The notes under the pieces were generated by a model, which saw only the letters and a list, made by a program, of their open reading frames with translations, searched no databases and had not been told where the DNA came from. A DNA stretch of 64,000 nucleotides from Crossaster papposus. Lineage: Eukaryota; Echinodermata; Asteroidea; Velatida; Solasteridae. Both the position numbers and the translations under genes were made by a program. Positions 45,591 to 58,018 of the stretch are shown one piece after another (the stretch's first letter is position 1; the number at the start of each line of letters is the position of its first letter). The DNA lies in NCBI GenBank assembly GCA_037893245.1, contig JBAIAA010000396.1, positions 1,054,001 through 1,118,000 on the forward strand. Reading direction: 5' to 3'.

Positions 45591-48500
45591 CTCACTGGAA
45601 AAAAAACCAAACTGTGAGACTCATGCTTCTGGACACTGGTGACATGATAATGTTCTCGACATGTATCTGAGCTGCGAACCTCAACGTTGTTCGAGATTAT
45701 AGAGACACTCACCAGCTCGACATCCGAGCCAAAATATTGCCAAATTTCTCACTGGAAAAAAAACAAACTGAGAGACTCATGCGTCAGGATACTGGCGGCA
45801 TAGGCCTATGTGGCAATACACGTGTACATACATACACATCAGAAAACATGGCTGCGAATGAGGATAATGTTCTCGACATATATCTGAGCTGCGAACCTCA
45901 ACGTTGTTCGAGAATGAGGAGACACTCACCAGCTCGATATCTGAGCCAAAATATTGCCAAATTTCTCACTGGAACAAACCTAAACTGAGAGACTCATGCG
46001 TCAGGACACTGGCGGCATATGCCTATGTGGCAATACACGTGTACATACATACACATCAGACAACATGGCTGCGAATGAGGATAATGTTCTCGACATATAT
46101 CTGAGCAGCGAACCTCAACGTTGTTGGAGAATGAAGAGACATTCCCCACCTCCACATCTGAGCTAACATATCGCCAAAATTCTCACCGGAAGAGACCAAA
46201 ACTTTGAGCCACATGCGTCAGGACACTGGCGGCATAGGCCTATGCGGCAATACACGTGTACACGCATAAACATAAGAAAACATGGCTGCGAATGAGGATA
46301 ATTTTATGAACTTATATCTGAGCTGTGAACCTCAACGTTGTTCGAGAATGAAGAGACACTCACCAGCTCGACATCCGAGCCAAAATATTACCAAATTTCT
46401 CACTGGAAAAAACCCAAACTGAGAGACTCATGCGTCAGGATACTGGCGGCATAGGCCTATGTGGCAATACACGTGTACAAACATACACATCAGAAAACAT
46501 GGCTGCGAATGAGGATAATGTTCTCGACATATATCTGAGCTGCGAACCTCAACGTTGTTTGAGAATGAAGAGACACTCACCAGCTCGACATTTGAGCCAA
46601 AATATTGCAAAATTTCTCACTGGAACAAACCTAAACTGAGAGACTCATGCGTCAGGACACTGGCGGCATATGCCTATGTGGCACTACACGTGTACATGCA
46701 AACACATCAGAAAACATGGCTGCGAATGAGGATATTTGTTTCGACATATATCTGAGCTGCGAGCCTCAACGTTGTTCGAGAATGAAGAGACACTCACAAG
46801 CTCGACATCCGAGCCAAAATATTGCCAAATTTCTCACTGGAAAAAAAACCAAACTGTGAGACTCATGCTTCTGGACACTGGTGACATGATAATGTTCTCG
46901 ACATGTATCTGAGCTGCGAACCTCAACGTTGTTCGAGAATGAAGAGACACTCATCAGCTCGACATCTGAGCCAAAATATTGCCAAATTTCTCACTGGAAC
47001 AAACCTAAACTGAGAGACTCATGCGTCAGGATACTGGCGGCATAGGCCTAAGTGGCAATACACGTGTACATACATACGCATCAGAAAACATGGCTGCGAA
47101 TGAGGATAATGTTCTCGACATATATCTGAGCTGCGAACCTCAACGTTGTTCGAGAATGAAGAGACACTCACCAGCTCGACATCTGAGCCAAAATATTGCC
47201 AAATTTCTCACTGGAACAAACCTAAACTGAGAGACTCATGCGTCAGGACACTGGCGGCATATGCCTATGTGGCACTACACGTGTACATACAAACACATCA
47301 GAAAACATGGCTGCGAATGAGGATAATGTTCTCGACATATATCTGAGCTGCGAACCTCAACGTTGTTCGAGAATGAGGAGACACTCACCAGCTCGATATC
47401 TGAGCCAAAATATTGCCAAATTTCTCACTGGAACAAACCTAAACTGAGAGACTCATGCGTCAGGACACTGGCGGCATATGCCTATGTGGCAATACACGTG
47501 TACATACATACACATCAGACAACATGGCTGCGAATGAGGATAATGTTCTCGACATATATCTGAGCAGCGAACCTCAACGTTGTTGGAGAATGAAGAGACA
47601 TTCCCCACCTCCACATCTGAGCTAACATATCGCCAAAATTCTCACCGGAAGAGACCAAAACTTTGAGCCACATGCGTCAGGACACTGGCGGCATAGGCCT
47701 ATGCGGCAATACACGTGTACACGCATAAACATAAGAAAACATGGCTGCGAATGAGGATAATTTTATGAACTTATATCTGAGCTGTGAACCTCAACGTTGT
47801 TCGAGAATGAAGAGACACTCACCAGCTCGACATCCGAGCCAAAATATTACCAAATTTCTCACTGGAAAAAACCCAAACTGAGAGACTCATGCGTCAGGAT
47901 ACTGGCGGCATAGGCCTATGTGGCAATACACGTGTACAAACATACACATCAGAAAACATGGCTGCGAATGAGGATAATGTTCTCGACATATATCTGAGCT
48001 GCGAACCTCAACGTTGTTTGAGAATGAAGAGACACTCACCAGCTCGACATTTGAGCCAAAATATTGCAAAATTTCTCACTGGAACAAACCTAAACTGAGA
48101 GACTCATGCGTCAGGACACTGGCGGCATATGCCTATGTGGCACTACACGTGTACATGCAAACACATCAGAAAACATGGCTGCGAATGAGGATATTTGTTT
48201 CGACATATATCTGAGCTGCGAGCCTCAACGTTGTTCGAGAATGAAGAGACACTCACAAGCTCGACATCCGAGCCAAAATATTGCCAAATTTCTCACTGGA
48301 AAAAAAACCAAACTGTGAGACTCATGCTTCTGGACACTGGTGACATGATAATGTTCTCGACATGTATCTGAGCTGCGAACCTCAACGTTGTTCGAGAATG
48401 AAGAGACACTCATCAGCTCGACATCTGAGCCAAAATATTGCCAAATTTCTCACTGGAACAAACCTAAACTGAGAGACTCATGCGTCAGGACACTGGCGGC

Positions 48501-48900
48501 ATATGCCTATGTGGCAATACACGTGTACATACAAACACATCAGAAAACATGGCTGCGAATGAGGATAATGTTCTCGACATATATCTGAGCTGCGAACCTC
48601 AACGTTGTTCGAGAATGAAGAGACATTCACCACCTCCACATCTGAGCTAACATATCGCCAACATTCTCACCGGAAGAGACCAAAACTTTGAGACACATGC
48701 GTCAGGACACTGGCGGCATAGGCCTATGCGGCAATACACGTGTACACGCATAAACATAAGAAAACATGGCTGCGAATGAGGATAATTTTATGAACTTATA
48801 TCTGTGCTGCGAACCTCAACGTTGTTCGAGAATGAAGAGACACTCACCAGCTCGACATCTGAGCCAAAATATTACCAAATTTCTCACTGGAAAAAACCCA
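45591..48900 (+). repeat. Tandem duplication with 1459-bp offset around A2-C-A-B-D
   Basis: Marks are near 45622, 45779, 45996, 46213, 46430, 46647, 46864, 47021, 47238, 47455, 47672, 47889, 48106, 48323, 48480 and 48697. The run from the right half of 45779 to 46950 recurs from the right half of 47238 to 48410, offset 1459 bp (six 217-bp monomers and one of 157 bp). Shared markers are GATATCTGAGCC, CAGACAACATGG, GAGCAGCG, GAGCCACATG, GTACAAACATAC and GATATTTGTTTCGAC. The monomer at 47238 has a class B left half and a class A right half, so the joint lies inside it. The 5' copy at 5.6-6.9 kb has this run once. Confidence 0.83.
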
Positions 48901-51900
48901 ACCTGAGAGACTCATGCGTCAGGATACTGGCGGCATAGGCCTATGTGACAATACACGTGTACATACATACACATCACAAAACATGGCTGCGAATGAGGAT
49001 AATGTTCTCGACATATATCTGAGCTGCGAACCTCAACGTTGTTCGAGAATGAAGAGACACTCACCAGCTCGACATTTGGGCAAAAATATTGTCAAATTTC
49101 TCAATGGAACAAACCTAAACTGAGAGACTCATGCGTCAGGACACTGGCGGCATATGCCTATGTGGCACTACACGTGTACATACAAACACATCAGAAAACA
49201 TGGCTGCGAATGAGGATATTTTTCTCGACATATATCTGAGCTGCGAGCCTCAACGTTGTTCGAGAATGAAGAGACACTCACCAGCTCGACATCCGAGCCA
49301 AAATATTGCCAAATTTCTCACTGGAAAAAACCCAAACTGAGAGACTCATGCGTCAGGATACTGGCGGCATAGGCCTAAGTGGCAATACACGTGTACATAC
49401 ATACGCATCAGAAAACATGGCTGCGAATGAGGATAATGTTCTCGACATATATCTGAGCTGCGAACCTCAACGTTGTTCGAGAATGAAGAGACACTCACCA
49501 GCTCGACATCTGAGCCAAAATATTGCCAAATTTCTCACTGGAACAAACCTAAACTGAGAGACTCATGCGTCAGGACACTGGCGGCATATGCCTATGTGGC
49601 ACTACACGTGTACATGCAAACACATCAGAAAACATGGCTGCGAATGAGGATATTTTTCTCGACACATATCCGAGCTGCGAGCCTCAACGTTGTTCGAGAA
49701 TGAAGAGACATTCACCACCTCCACATCTGAGCTAACATATCGCCAAAATTCTCACCGGAAGAGACCAAAACTTTGAGACACATGCGTCAGGACACTGGCG
49801 GCATAGGCCTATGCGGCAATACACGTGTACACGCATAAACATAAGAAAACATGGCTGCGAATGAGGATAATTTTATGAACTTATATCTGAGCTGCGAACC
49901 TCAACGTTGTTCGAGAATGAAGAGACATTCACCAGCTCGACATCTGAGCCAAAATATTACCAAATTTCTCACTGAAAAAAAACCAAACTGAGAGACTCAT
50001 GCGTCAGGATACTGGCGGCATAGGCCTATGTGGCAATACACGTGTACATACATACACATCAGAAAACATGGCTGCGAATGAGAATAATGTTCTCGACATA
50101 TATCTGAGCTGCGAACCTCAACGTTGTTCGAGAATGAAGAGACACTCACCAGCTCGACATTTGAGCCAAAATATTGCCAAATTTCTCACTGGAACAAACC
50201 TAAACTGAGAGACTCATGCGTCAGGACACTGGCGGCATATGCCTATGTGGCACTACACGTGTACATGCAAACACATCAGAAAACATGGCTGCGAATGAGG
50301 ATATTTGTCTCGACATATATCTGAGCTGCGAGCCTCAACGTTGTTCGAGAATGAAGAGACACTCACAAGCTCGACATCCGAGCCAAAATATTGCCAAATT
50401 TCTCACTGGAAAAAAAACCAAACTGTGAGACTCATGCTTCTTGACACTGGTGACATGATAATGTTCTCGACATGTATCTGAGCTGCGAACCTCAACGTTG
50501 TTCGAGATTATAGAGACACTCACCAGCTCGACATCCGAGCCAAAATATTGCCAAATTTCTCACTGGAAAAAAACCAAACTGAGAGACTCATGCGTCAGGA
50601 TACTGGCGGCATAGGCCTATGTGGCAATACACGTGTACATACATACACATCACAAAACATGGCTGCGAATGAGGATAATGTTCTCGACATATATCTGAGC
50701 TGCGAACCTCAACGTTGTTCGAGAATGAAGAGACACTCACCAGCTCGACATTTGGGCAAAAATATTGTCAAATTTCTCAATGGAACAAACCTAAACTGAG
50801 AGACTCATGCGTCAGGACACTGGCGGCATATGCCTATGTGGCACTACACGTGTACATACAAACACATCAGAAAACATGGCTGCGAATGAGGATATTTTTC
50901 TCGACATATATCTGAGCTGCGAGCCTCAACGTTGTTCGAGAATGAAGAGACACTCACCAGCTCGACATCCGAGCCAAAATATTGCCAAATTTCTCACTGG
51001 AAAAAACCCAAACTGAGAGACTCATGCGTCAGGATACTGGCGGCATAGGCCTAAGTGGCAATACACGTGTACATACATACGCATCAGAAAACATGGCTGC
51101 GAATGAGGATAATGTTCTCGACATATATCTGAGCTGCGAACCTCAACGTTGTTCGAGAATGAAGAGACACTCACCAGCTCGACATCTGAGCCAAAATATT
51201 GCCAAATTTCTCACTGGAACAAACCTAAACTGAGAGACTCATGCGTCAGGACACTGGCGGCATATGCCTATGTGGCACTACACGTGTACATGCAAACACA
51301 TCAGAAAACATGGCTGCGAATGAGGATATTTTTCTCGACACATATCTGAGCTGCGAGCCTCAACGTTGTTCGAGAATGAAGAGACATTCACCACCTCCAC
51401 ATCTGAGCTAACATATCGCCAAAATTCTCACCGGAAGAGACCAAAACTTTGAGACACATGCGTCAGGACACTGGCGGCATAGGCCTATGCGGCAATACAC
51501 GTGTACACGCATAAACATAAGAAAACATGGCTGCGAATGAGGATAATTTTATGAACTTATATCTGAGCTGCGAACCTCAACGTTGTTCGAGAATGAAGAG
51601 ACACTCACCAGCTCGACATCTGAGCCAAAATATTACCAAATTTCTCACTGGAAAAAAACCAAACTGAGAGACTCATGCGTCAGGATACTGGCGGCATAGG
51701 CCTATGTGGCAATACACGTGTACATACATACACATCAGAAAACATGGCTGCGAATGAGAATAATGTTCTCGACATATATCTGAGCTGCGAACCTCAACGT
51801 TGTTCGAGAATGAAGAGACACTCACCAGCTCGACATTTGAGCCAAAATATTGCCAAATTTCTCACTGGAACAAACATAAACTGAGAGACTCATGCGTCAG

Positions 51901-52200
51901 GACACTGGCGGCATATGCCTATGTGGCACTACACGTGTACATGCAAACACATCAGAAAACATGGCTGCGAATGAGGATATTTGTCTCGACATATATCTGA
52001 GCTGCGAGCCTCAACGTTGTTCGAGAATGAAGAGACACTCACAAGCTCGACATCCGAGCCAAAATATTGCCAAATTTCTCACTGGAAAAAAAACCAAACT
52101 GTGAGACTCATGCTTCTGGACACGGGTGACATGATAATGTTCTCGACATGTATCTGAGCTGCGAACCTCAACGTTGTTCGAGATTATAGAGACACTCACC
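48901..52200 (+). repeat. Array segment A-B-A'-B-C-A-B-D-A-B-A'-B-C-A-B-D
   Basis: Marks run from 48914 to 52109. It matches 7263-10430 (offsets 41651 then 41434) and, from 49306, 22934-25830 (offset 26372). The two D monomers carry CTTCTTGAC (50433) and CACGGGTGAC (52109), the same order as in 22.9-25.8 and 27.7-30.6 kb. One private change is GACATTCACCAGC near 49923, where the partners read GACACTCACCAGC. Confidence 0.84.
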
Positions 52201-55200
52201 AGCTCGACATCCGAGCCAAAATATTACCAAATTTCTCACTGGAAAAAACCCAAACTGAGAGACTCATGCGTCAGGATACTGGCGGCATAGGCCTATGTGG
52301 CAATACACGTGTACAAACATACACATCAGAAAACATGGCTGCGAATGAGGATAATGTTCTCAACATATATCTGAGCTGCGAACCTCAACGTTGTTTGAGA
52401 ATGAAGAGACACTCACCAGCTCGACTTTTGAGCCAAAATATTGCAACATTTCTCACTGGAACAAACCTAAACTGAGAGACTCATGCGTCAGGACACTGGC
52501 GGCATATGCCTATGTGGCAATACACGTGTACATACATACGCATCAGAAAACATGGCTGCGAATGAGGATAATGTTCTCGACATATATCTGAGCTGCGAAC
52601 CTCAACGTTGTTCGAGAATGAAGAGACACTCACCAGCTCGACATCTAAGCCACAATATTGCCAAATTTCTCACTGGAAAAAAAACCAAACTGTGAGACTC
52701 ATGCTTCTGGACACTGGTAACATGATAATGTTCTCGACATGTATCTGAGCTGCGAACCTCAACGTTGTTCGAGAATGAAGAGACACTTATCAGCTCGACA
52801 TCTGAGCCAAAATATTGCCAAATTTCTCACTGGAACAAACCTAAACTGAGAGACTCATGCGTCAGGACACTAGCGGCATATGCCTATGTGGCACTACACG
52901 TGTACATACAAACACATCAGAAAACATGGCTGCGAATGAGAATAATGTTCTCGACATATATCTGAGCTGCGAACCTCAACGTTGTTCGAGAATGAGGAGA
53001 CACTCACCAGCTCGACATCTGAGCCAAAATATTGCCAAATTTCTCACTGGAACAAACCTAAACTGAGAGACTCATGCGTCAGGATACTGGCGGCATAGGC
53101 CTATGTGGCACTAAACGTGTACATGCAAACACATCAGAAAACATGGCTGCGAATGATGATATTTTTCTCGACATATATTTGAGCTGCGAGCCTCAACGTT
53201 GATCGAGAATGAAGAGACACTCACAAGCTCGACATCCGAGCCAAAATATTGCCAAATTTCTCACTGGAAAAAAAACCAAACTGTGAGACTCAAGCTTCTG
53301 GACACTGGTGACATGATAATGTTCTCGACATGTATCTGAGCTGCGAACCTCAATGTTGTTCGAGAATGAAGAGACACTCACAAGCCTGACATCCGAGCCA
53401 AAATATTGCCAAATTTTTCACTGGAAAAAAAAACAAACTGTGAGACTCAAGCTTCTGGACACTGGTGACATGATAATGTTCTCGACATGTATCTGAGCTG
53501 CGAACCTCAACGTTGTTCGAGAATGAAGAGACACTCATTAGCTCGACATCTGAGCCAAAATATTGCCAAATTTCTCACTGGAACAAACCTAAACTGAGAG
53601 ACTCATGCGTCAGGACACTGGCGGCATATGCCTATGTGGCACTACACGTGTACATACAAACACATCAGAAAACATGGCTGCGAATGAGGATATTTTTCTC
53701 GACATATATCTGAGCTGCGAGCCTCAACGTTGTTCGAGATTATAGAGACACTCACCAGCTCGACATCCGAGCCAAAATATTGCCAAATTTCTCACTGGAA
53801 AAAACCCAAACTGAGAGACTCATGCGTCAGGATACTGGCGGCATAGGCCTATGTGGCAATACACGTGTACATACATACACATCAGAAAACATGGCTGCGA
53901 ATGAGGATAATGTTCTCGACATATATCTGAGCTGCGAACCTCAACGTTGTTCGAGAATGAAGAGACACTCACCAGCTCGACATCTGAGCCAAAATATTGC
54001 CAAATTTCTCACTGGAAAAAAAACCAAACTGTGAGACTCATGCTTCTGGACACGGGTGACATGATAATGTTCTCGACATGTATCTGAGCTGCGAACCTCA
54101 ACGTTGTTCGAGATTATAGAGACACTCACCAGCTCGACATCCGAGCCAAAATATTGCCAAATTTCTCACTGGAAAAAAACCAAACTGAGAGACTCATGCG
54201 TCAGGATACTGGCGGCATAGGCCTATGTGGCAATACACGTGTACATACATACACATCAGAAAACATGGCTGCGAATGAGGATAATGTTCTCGACATATAT
54301 CTGAGCTGCGAACCTCAACGTTGTTCGAGAATGAGGAGACACTCACCAGCTCGATATCTGAGCCAAAATATTGCCAAATTTCTCACTGGAACAAACCTAA
54401 ACTGAGAGACTAATGCGTCAGGACACTGGCGGCATATGCCTATGTGGCAATACACGTGTACATACATACACATCAGAAAACATGGCTGCGAATGAGGATA
54501 ATGTTCTCGACATATATCTGAGCAGCGAACCTCAACGTTGTTGGAGAATGAAGAGACATTCCCCACCTCCACATCTGAGCTAACATATCGCCAAAATTCT
54601 CACCGGAAGAGACCAAAACTTTGAGCCACATGCGTCAGGACACTGGCGGCATAGGCCTATGCGGCAATACACGTGTACACGCATAAACATAAGAAAACAT
54701 GGCTGCGAATGAGGATAATGTTCTCGACATATATCTGAGCTGCGAACCTCAACGTTGTTTGAGAATGAAGAGACACTCACCAGCTCGACATTTGAGCCAA
54801 AATATTGCAAAATTTCTCACTGGAACAAACCTAAACTGAGAGACTCATGCGTCAGGACACTGGCGGCATATGCCTATGTGGCAATACACGTGTACATACA
54901 TACGCATCAGAAAACATGGCTGCGAATGAGGATAATGTTCTCGACATATATCTGAGCTGCGAACCTCAACGTTGTTCGAGAATGAAGAGACACTCACCAG
55001 CTCGACATCTAAGCCACAATATTGCCAAATTTCTCACTGGAAAAAAAACCAAACTGTGAGACTCATGCTTCTGGACACTGGTAACATGATAATGTTCTCG
55101 ACATGTATCTGAGCTGCGAACCTCAACGTTGTTCGAGAATGAAGAGACACTTATCAGCTCGACATCTGAGCCAAAATATTGCCAAATTTCTCACTGGAAC

Positions 55201-56402
55201 AAACCTAAACTGAGAGACTCATGCGTCAGGACACTAGCGGCATATGCCTATGTGGCACTACACGTGTACATACAAACACATCAGAAAACATGGCTGCGAA
55301 TGAGGATAATGTTCTCGACATATATCTGAGCTGCGAACCTCAACGTTGTTCGAGAATGAGGAGACACTCACCAGCTCGACATCTGAGCCAAAATATTGCC
55401 AAATTTCTCACTGGAACAAACCTAAACTGAGAGACTCATGCGTCAGGATACTGGCGGCATAGGCCTATGTGGCACTAAACGTGTACATGCAAACACATCA
55501 GAAAACATGGCTGCGAATGATGATATTTTTCTCGACATATATTTGAGCTGCGAGCCTCAACGTTGATCGAGAATGAAGAGACACTCACAAGCTCGACATC
55601 CGAGCCAAAATATTGCCAAATTTCTCACTGGAAAAAAAACCAAACTGTGAGACTCAAGCTTCTGGACACTGGTGACATGATAATGTTCTCGACATGTATC
55701 TGAGCTGCGAACCTCAATGTTGTTCGAGAATGAAGAGACACTCACAAGCCTGACATCCGAGCCAAAATATTGCCAAATTTTTCACTGGAAAAAAACAAAA
55801 ACTGTGAGACTCAAGCTTCTGGACACTGGTGACATGATAATGTTCTCGACATGTATCTGAGCTGCGAACCTCAACGTTGTTCGAGAATGAAGAGACACTC
55901 ATTAGCTCGACATCTGAGCCAAAATATTGCCAAATTTCTCACTGGAACAAACCTAAACTGAGAGACTCATGCGTCAGGACACTGGCGGCATATGCCTATG
56001 TGGCACTACACGTGTACATACAAACACATCAGAAAACATGGCTGCGAATGAGGATATTTTTCTCGACATATATCTGAGCTGCGAGCCTCAACGTTGTTCG
56101 AGATTATAGAGACACTCACCAGCTCGACATCCGAGCCAAAATATTGCCAAATTTCTCACTGGAAAAAACCCAAACTGAGAGACTCATGCGTCAGGATACT
56201 GGCGGCATAGGCCTATGTGGCAATACACGTGTACATACATACACATCAGAAAACATGGCTGCGAATGAGGATAATGTTCTCGACATATATCTGAGCTGCG
56301 AACCTCAACGTTGTTCGAGAATGAGAAGACGCTCACCAGCTCGACATCTGAGCCAAAATATTGCCAAATTTCTCACTGGAACAAACCTAAACTGAGAGAC
56401 TC
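52201..56402 (+). repeat. Tandem duplication with 2364-bp offset
   Basis: The run A2-D-B-B2-D2-D2-B-A at about 52356-53955 recurs at about 54720-56319, offset 2364 bp. Shared markers are CATCTAAGCCACAATATTG, CACTGGTAACATG, CACTTATCAGC, CACTAGCGGC, GGCACTAAACGTG, CAAGCCTGAC and CACTCATTAGC. Between them lie D-A-A2-C/A (54039, 54196, 54413, 54630). The first run has private changes (CTCAACATATATC near 52360, CGACTTTTGAGCC near 52432, GCAACATTTC near 52443). The partner region in copy 2 of the super-repeat (30.7-32.3 kb) is single. Confidence 0.84.
54630..54846 (+). repeat. Chimeric monomer: class C left half, class A right half
   Basis: The left half reads GGCCTATGCGG, TACACGCATAAACATAAG (class C). 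The right half reads GATAATGTTCTCGACATA and then GTTTGAGAATG (class A) instead of the class C TTTTATGAAC. The switch lies within 54693-54719, a 27-bp stretch (GAAAACATGGCTGC ... GAGGATAAT) identical in classes A and C. It is the joint of the 2364-bp duplication. Confidence 0.85.
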
Positions 56403-58018
56403 ATGCGTCAGGATACTGGCGGCATACTCCTATGTGGCACTACACGTGTACATGCATACACATAAGAAAACATGGCTGCGAATGAGGACAATTTTCACGA
56501 CATATATCTGAGCTGCGAGCCTCAACGTTGATCGAGAATGAAGAGACACTCACAAGCTCGACATCTGAGCCAAAATATTGCCAAATTTCTCACTGGAAAA
56601 AAAACCAAACTGTGAGACTCAAGCTTCTGGACACTGGTGACATGATAATGTTCTCGACATGTATCTGAGCTGCGAACCTCAACGTTGTTCGAGAATGAAG
56701 AGACACTCATCAGCTCGACATCCGAGCCAAAATATTGCCAAATTTCTCACTGGAACAAACCTAAACTGAGAGACTCATGCGTCAGGACACTGGCGGCATA
56801 TGCCTATGTGGCAATACACGTGTACATACAAACACATCAGAAAACATGCCTGCGAATGAGGATATTTTTCTCGACATATATCTGAGCTGCGAACCTCAAC
56901 GTTGTTGGAGAATGAAGAGACATTCACCACCTCCACATCTGAGCTAACATATCGCCAAAATTCTCACCGGAAGAGACCAAAACTTTGAGACACATGCGTC
57001 AGGACACTGGCGGCATAGGCCTAGGCGGCAATACACGTGTACACGCATAAACATAAGAAAACATGGCTGCGAATGAGGATAATGTTCTCGACATATATCT
57101 GAGCTGCGAACCTCAACGTTGTTCGAGAATGAGAAGACGCTCACCAGCTCGACATCTGAGCCAAAATATTGCCAAATTTCTCACTGGAACAAACCTAAAC
57201 TGAGAGACTCATGCGTCAGGATACTGGCGGCATACTCCTATGTGGCACTACACGTGTACATGCATACACATAAGAAAACATGGCTGCGAATGAGGACAAT
57301 TTTCACGACATATATCTGAGCTGCGAGCCTCAACGTTGATCGAGAATGAAGAGACACTCACAAGCTCGACATCTGAGCCAAAATATTGCCAAATTTCTCA
57401 CTGGAAAAAAAACCAAACTGTGAGACTCAAGCTTCTGGACACTGGTGACATGATAATGTTCTCGACATGTATCTGAGCTGCGAACCTCAACGTTGTTCGA
57501 GAATGAAGTGACACTCATCAGCTCGACATCCGAGCCAAAATATTGCCAAATTTCTCACTGGAACAAACCTAAACTGAGAGACTCATGCGTCAGGACACTG
57601 GCGGCATATGCCTATGTGGCAATACACGTGTACATACAAACACATCAGAAAACATGCCTGCGAATGAGGATATTTTTCTCGACATATATCTGAGCTGCGA
57701 ACCTCAACGTTGTTGGAGAATGAAGAGACATTCACCACCTCCACATCTGAGCTAACATATCGCCAAAATTCTCACCGGAAGAGACCAAAACTTTGAGACA
57801 CATGCGTCAGGACACTGGCGGCATAGGCCTAGGCGGCAATACACGTGTACACGCATAAACATAAGAAAACATGGCTGCGAATGAGGATAATTTTATGAAC
57901 TTATATCTGAGCTGCGAACCTTAACGTTGTTTGAGAATGAAGAGACACTCACCAGCTCGACATCTGAGCCAAAATATTGCCAAATTTCTCACTGGAACAA
58001 ACCTAAACTGAGAGACTC
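56403..58018 (+). repeat. 808-bp higher-order repeat (E-D2-B3-C), two units
   Basis: Units start at 56403 and 57211, offset 808 bp (three 217-bp monomers and one of 157 bp). Each holds GGCATACTCC, AAGCTTCTGG, AACATGCCTGCG and the private GGCCTAGGCGG form of class C (about 57019 and 57827). The first unit's class C monomer is chimeric: its right half is class A, with the switch in 57057-57083. The super-repeat partner at 32418-33225 has one unit, with the normal GGCCTATGCGG. Confidence 0.86.
56994..57210 (+). repeat. Second chimeric monomer, class C left and class A right
   Basis: Left half is class C (GGCCTAGGCGG, GCATAAACATAAG). Right half is class A (GATAATGTTCTCGAC, then GAGAAGACGCTC). 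The switch point at 57057-57083 is in the same 27-bp shared stretch as in the chimera at 54630. It is the joint of the 808-bp duplication. The next class C monomer (57802) is intact and reads TTTTATGAAC. Confidence 0.85.
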
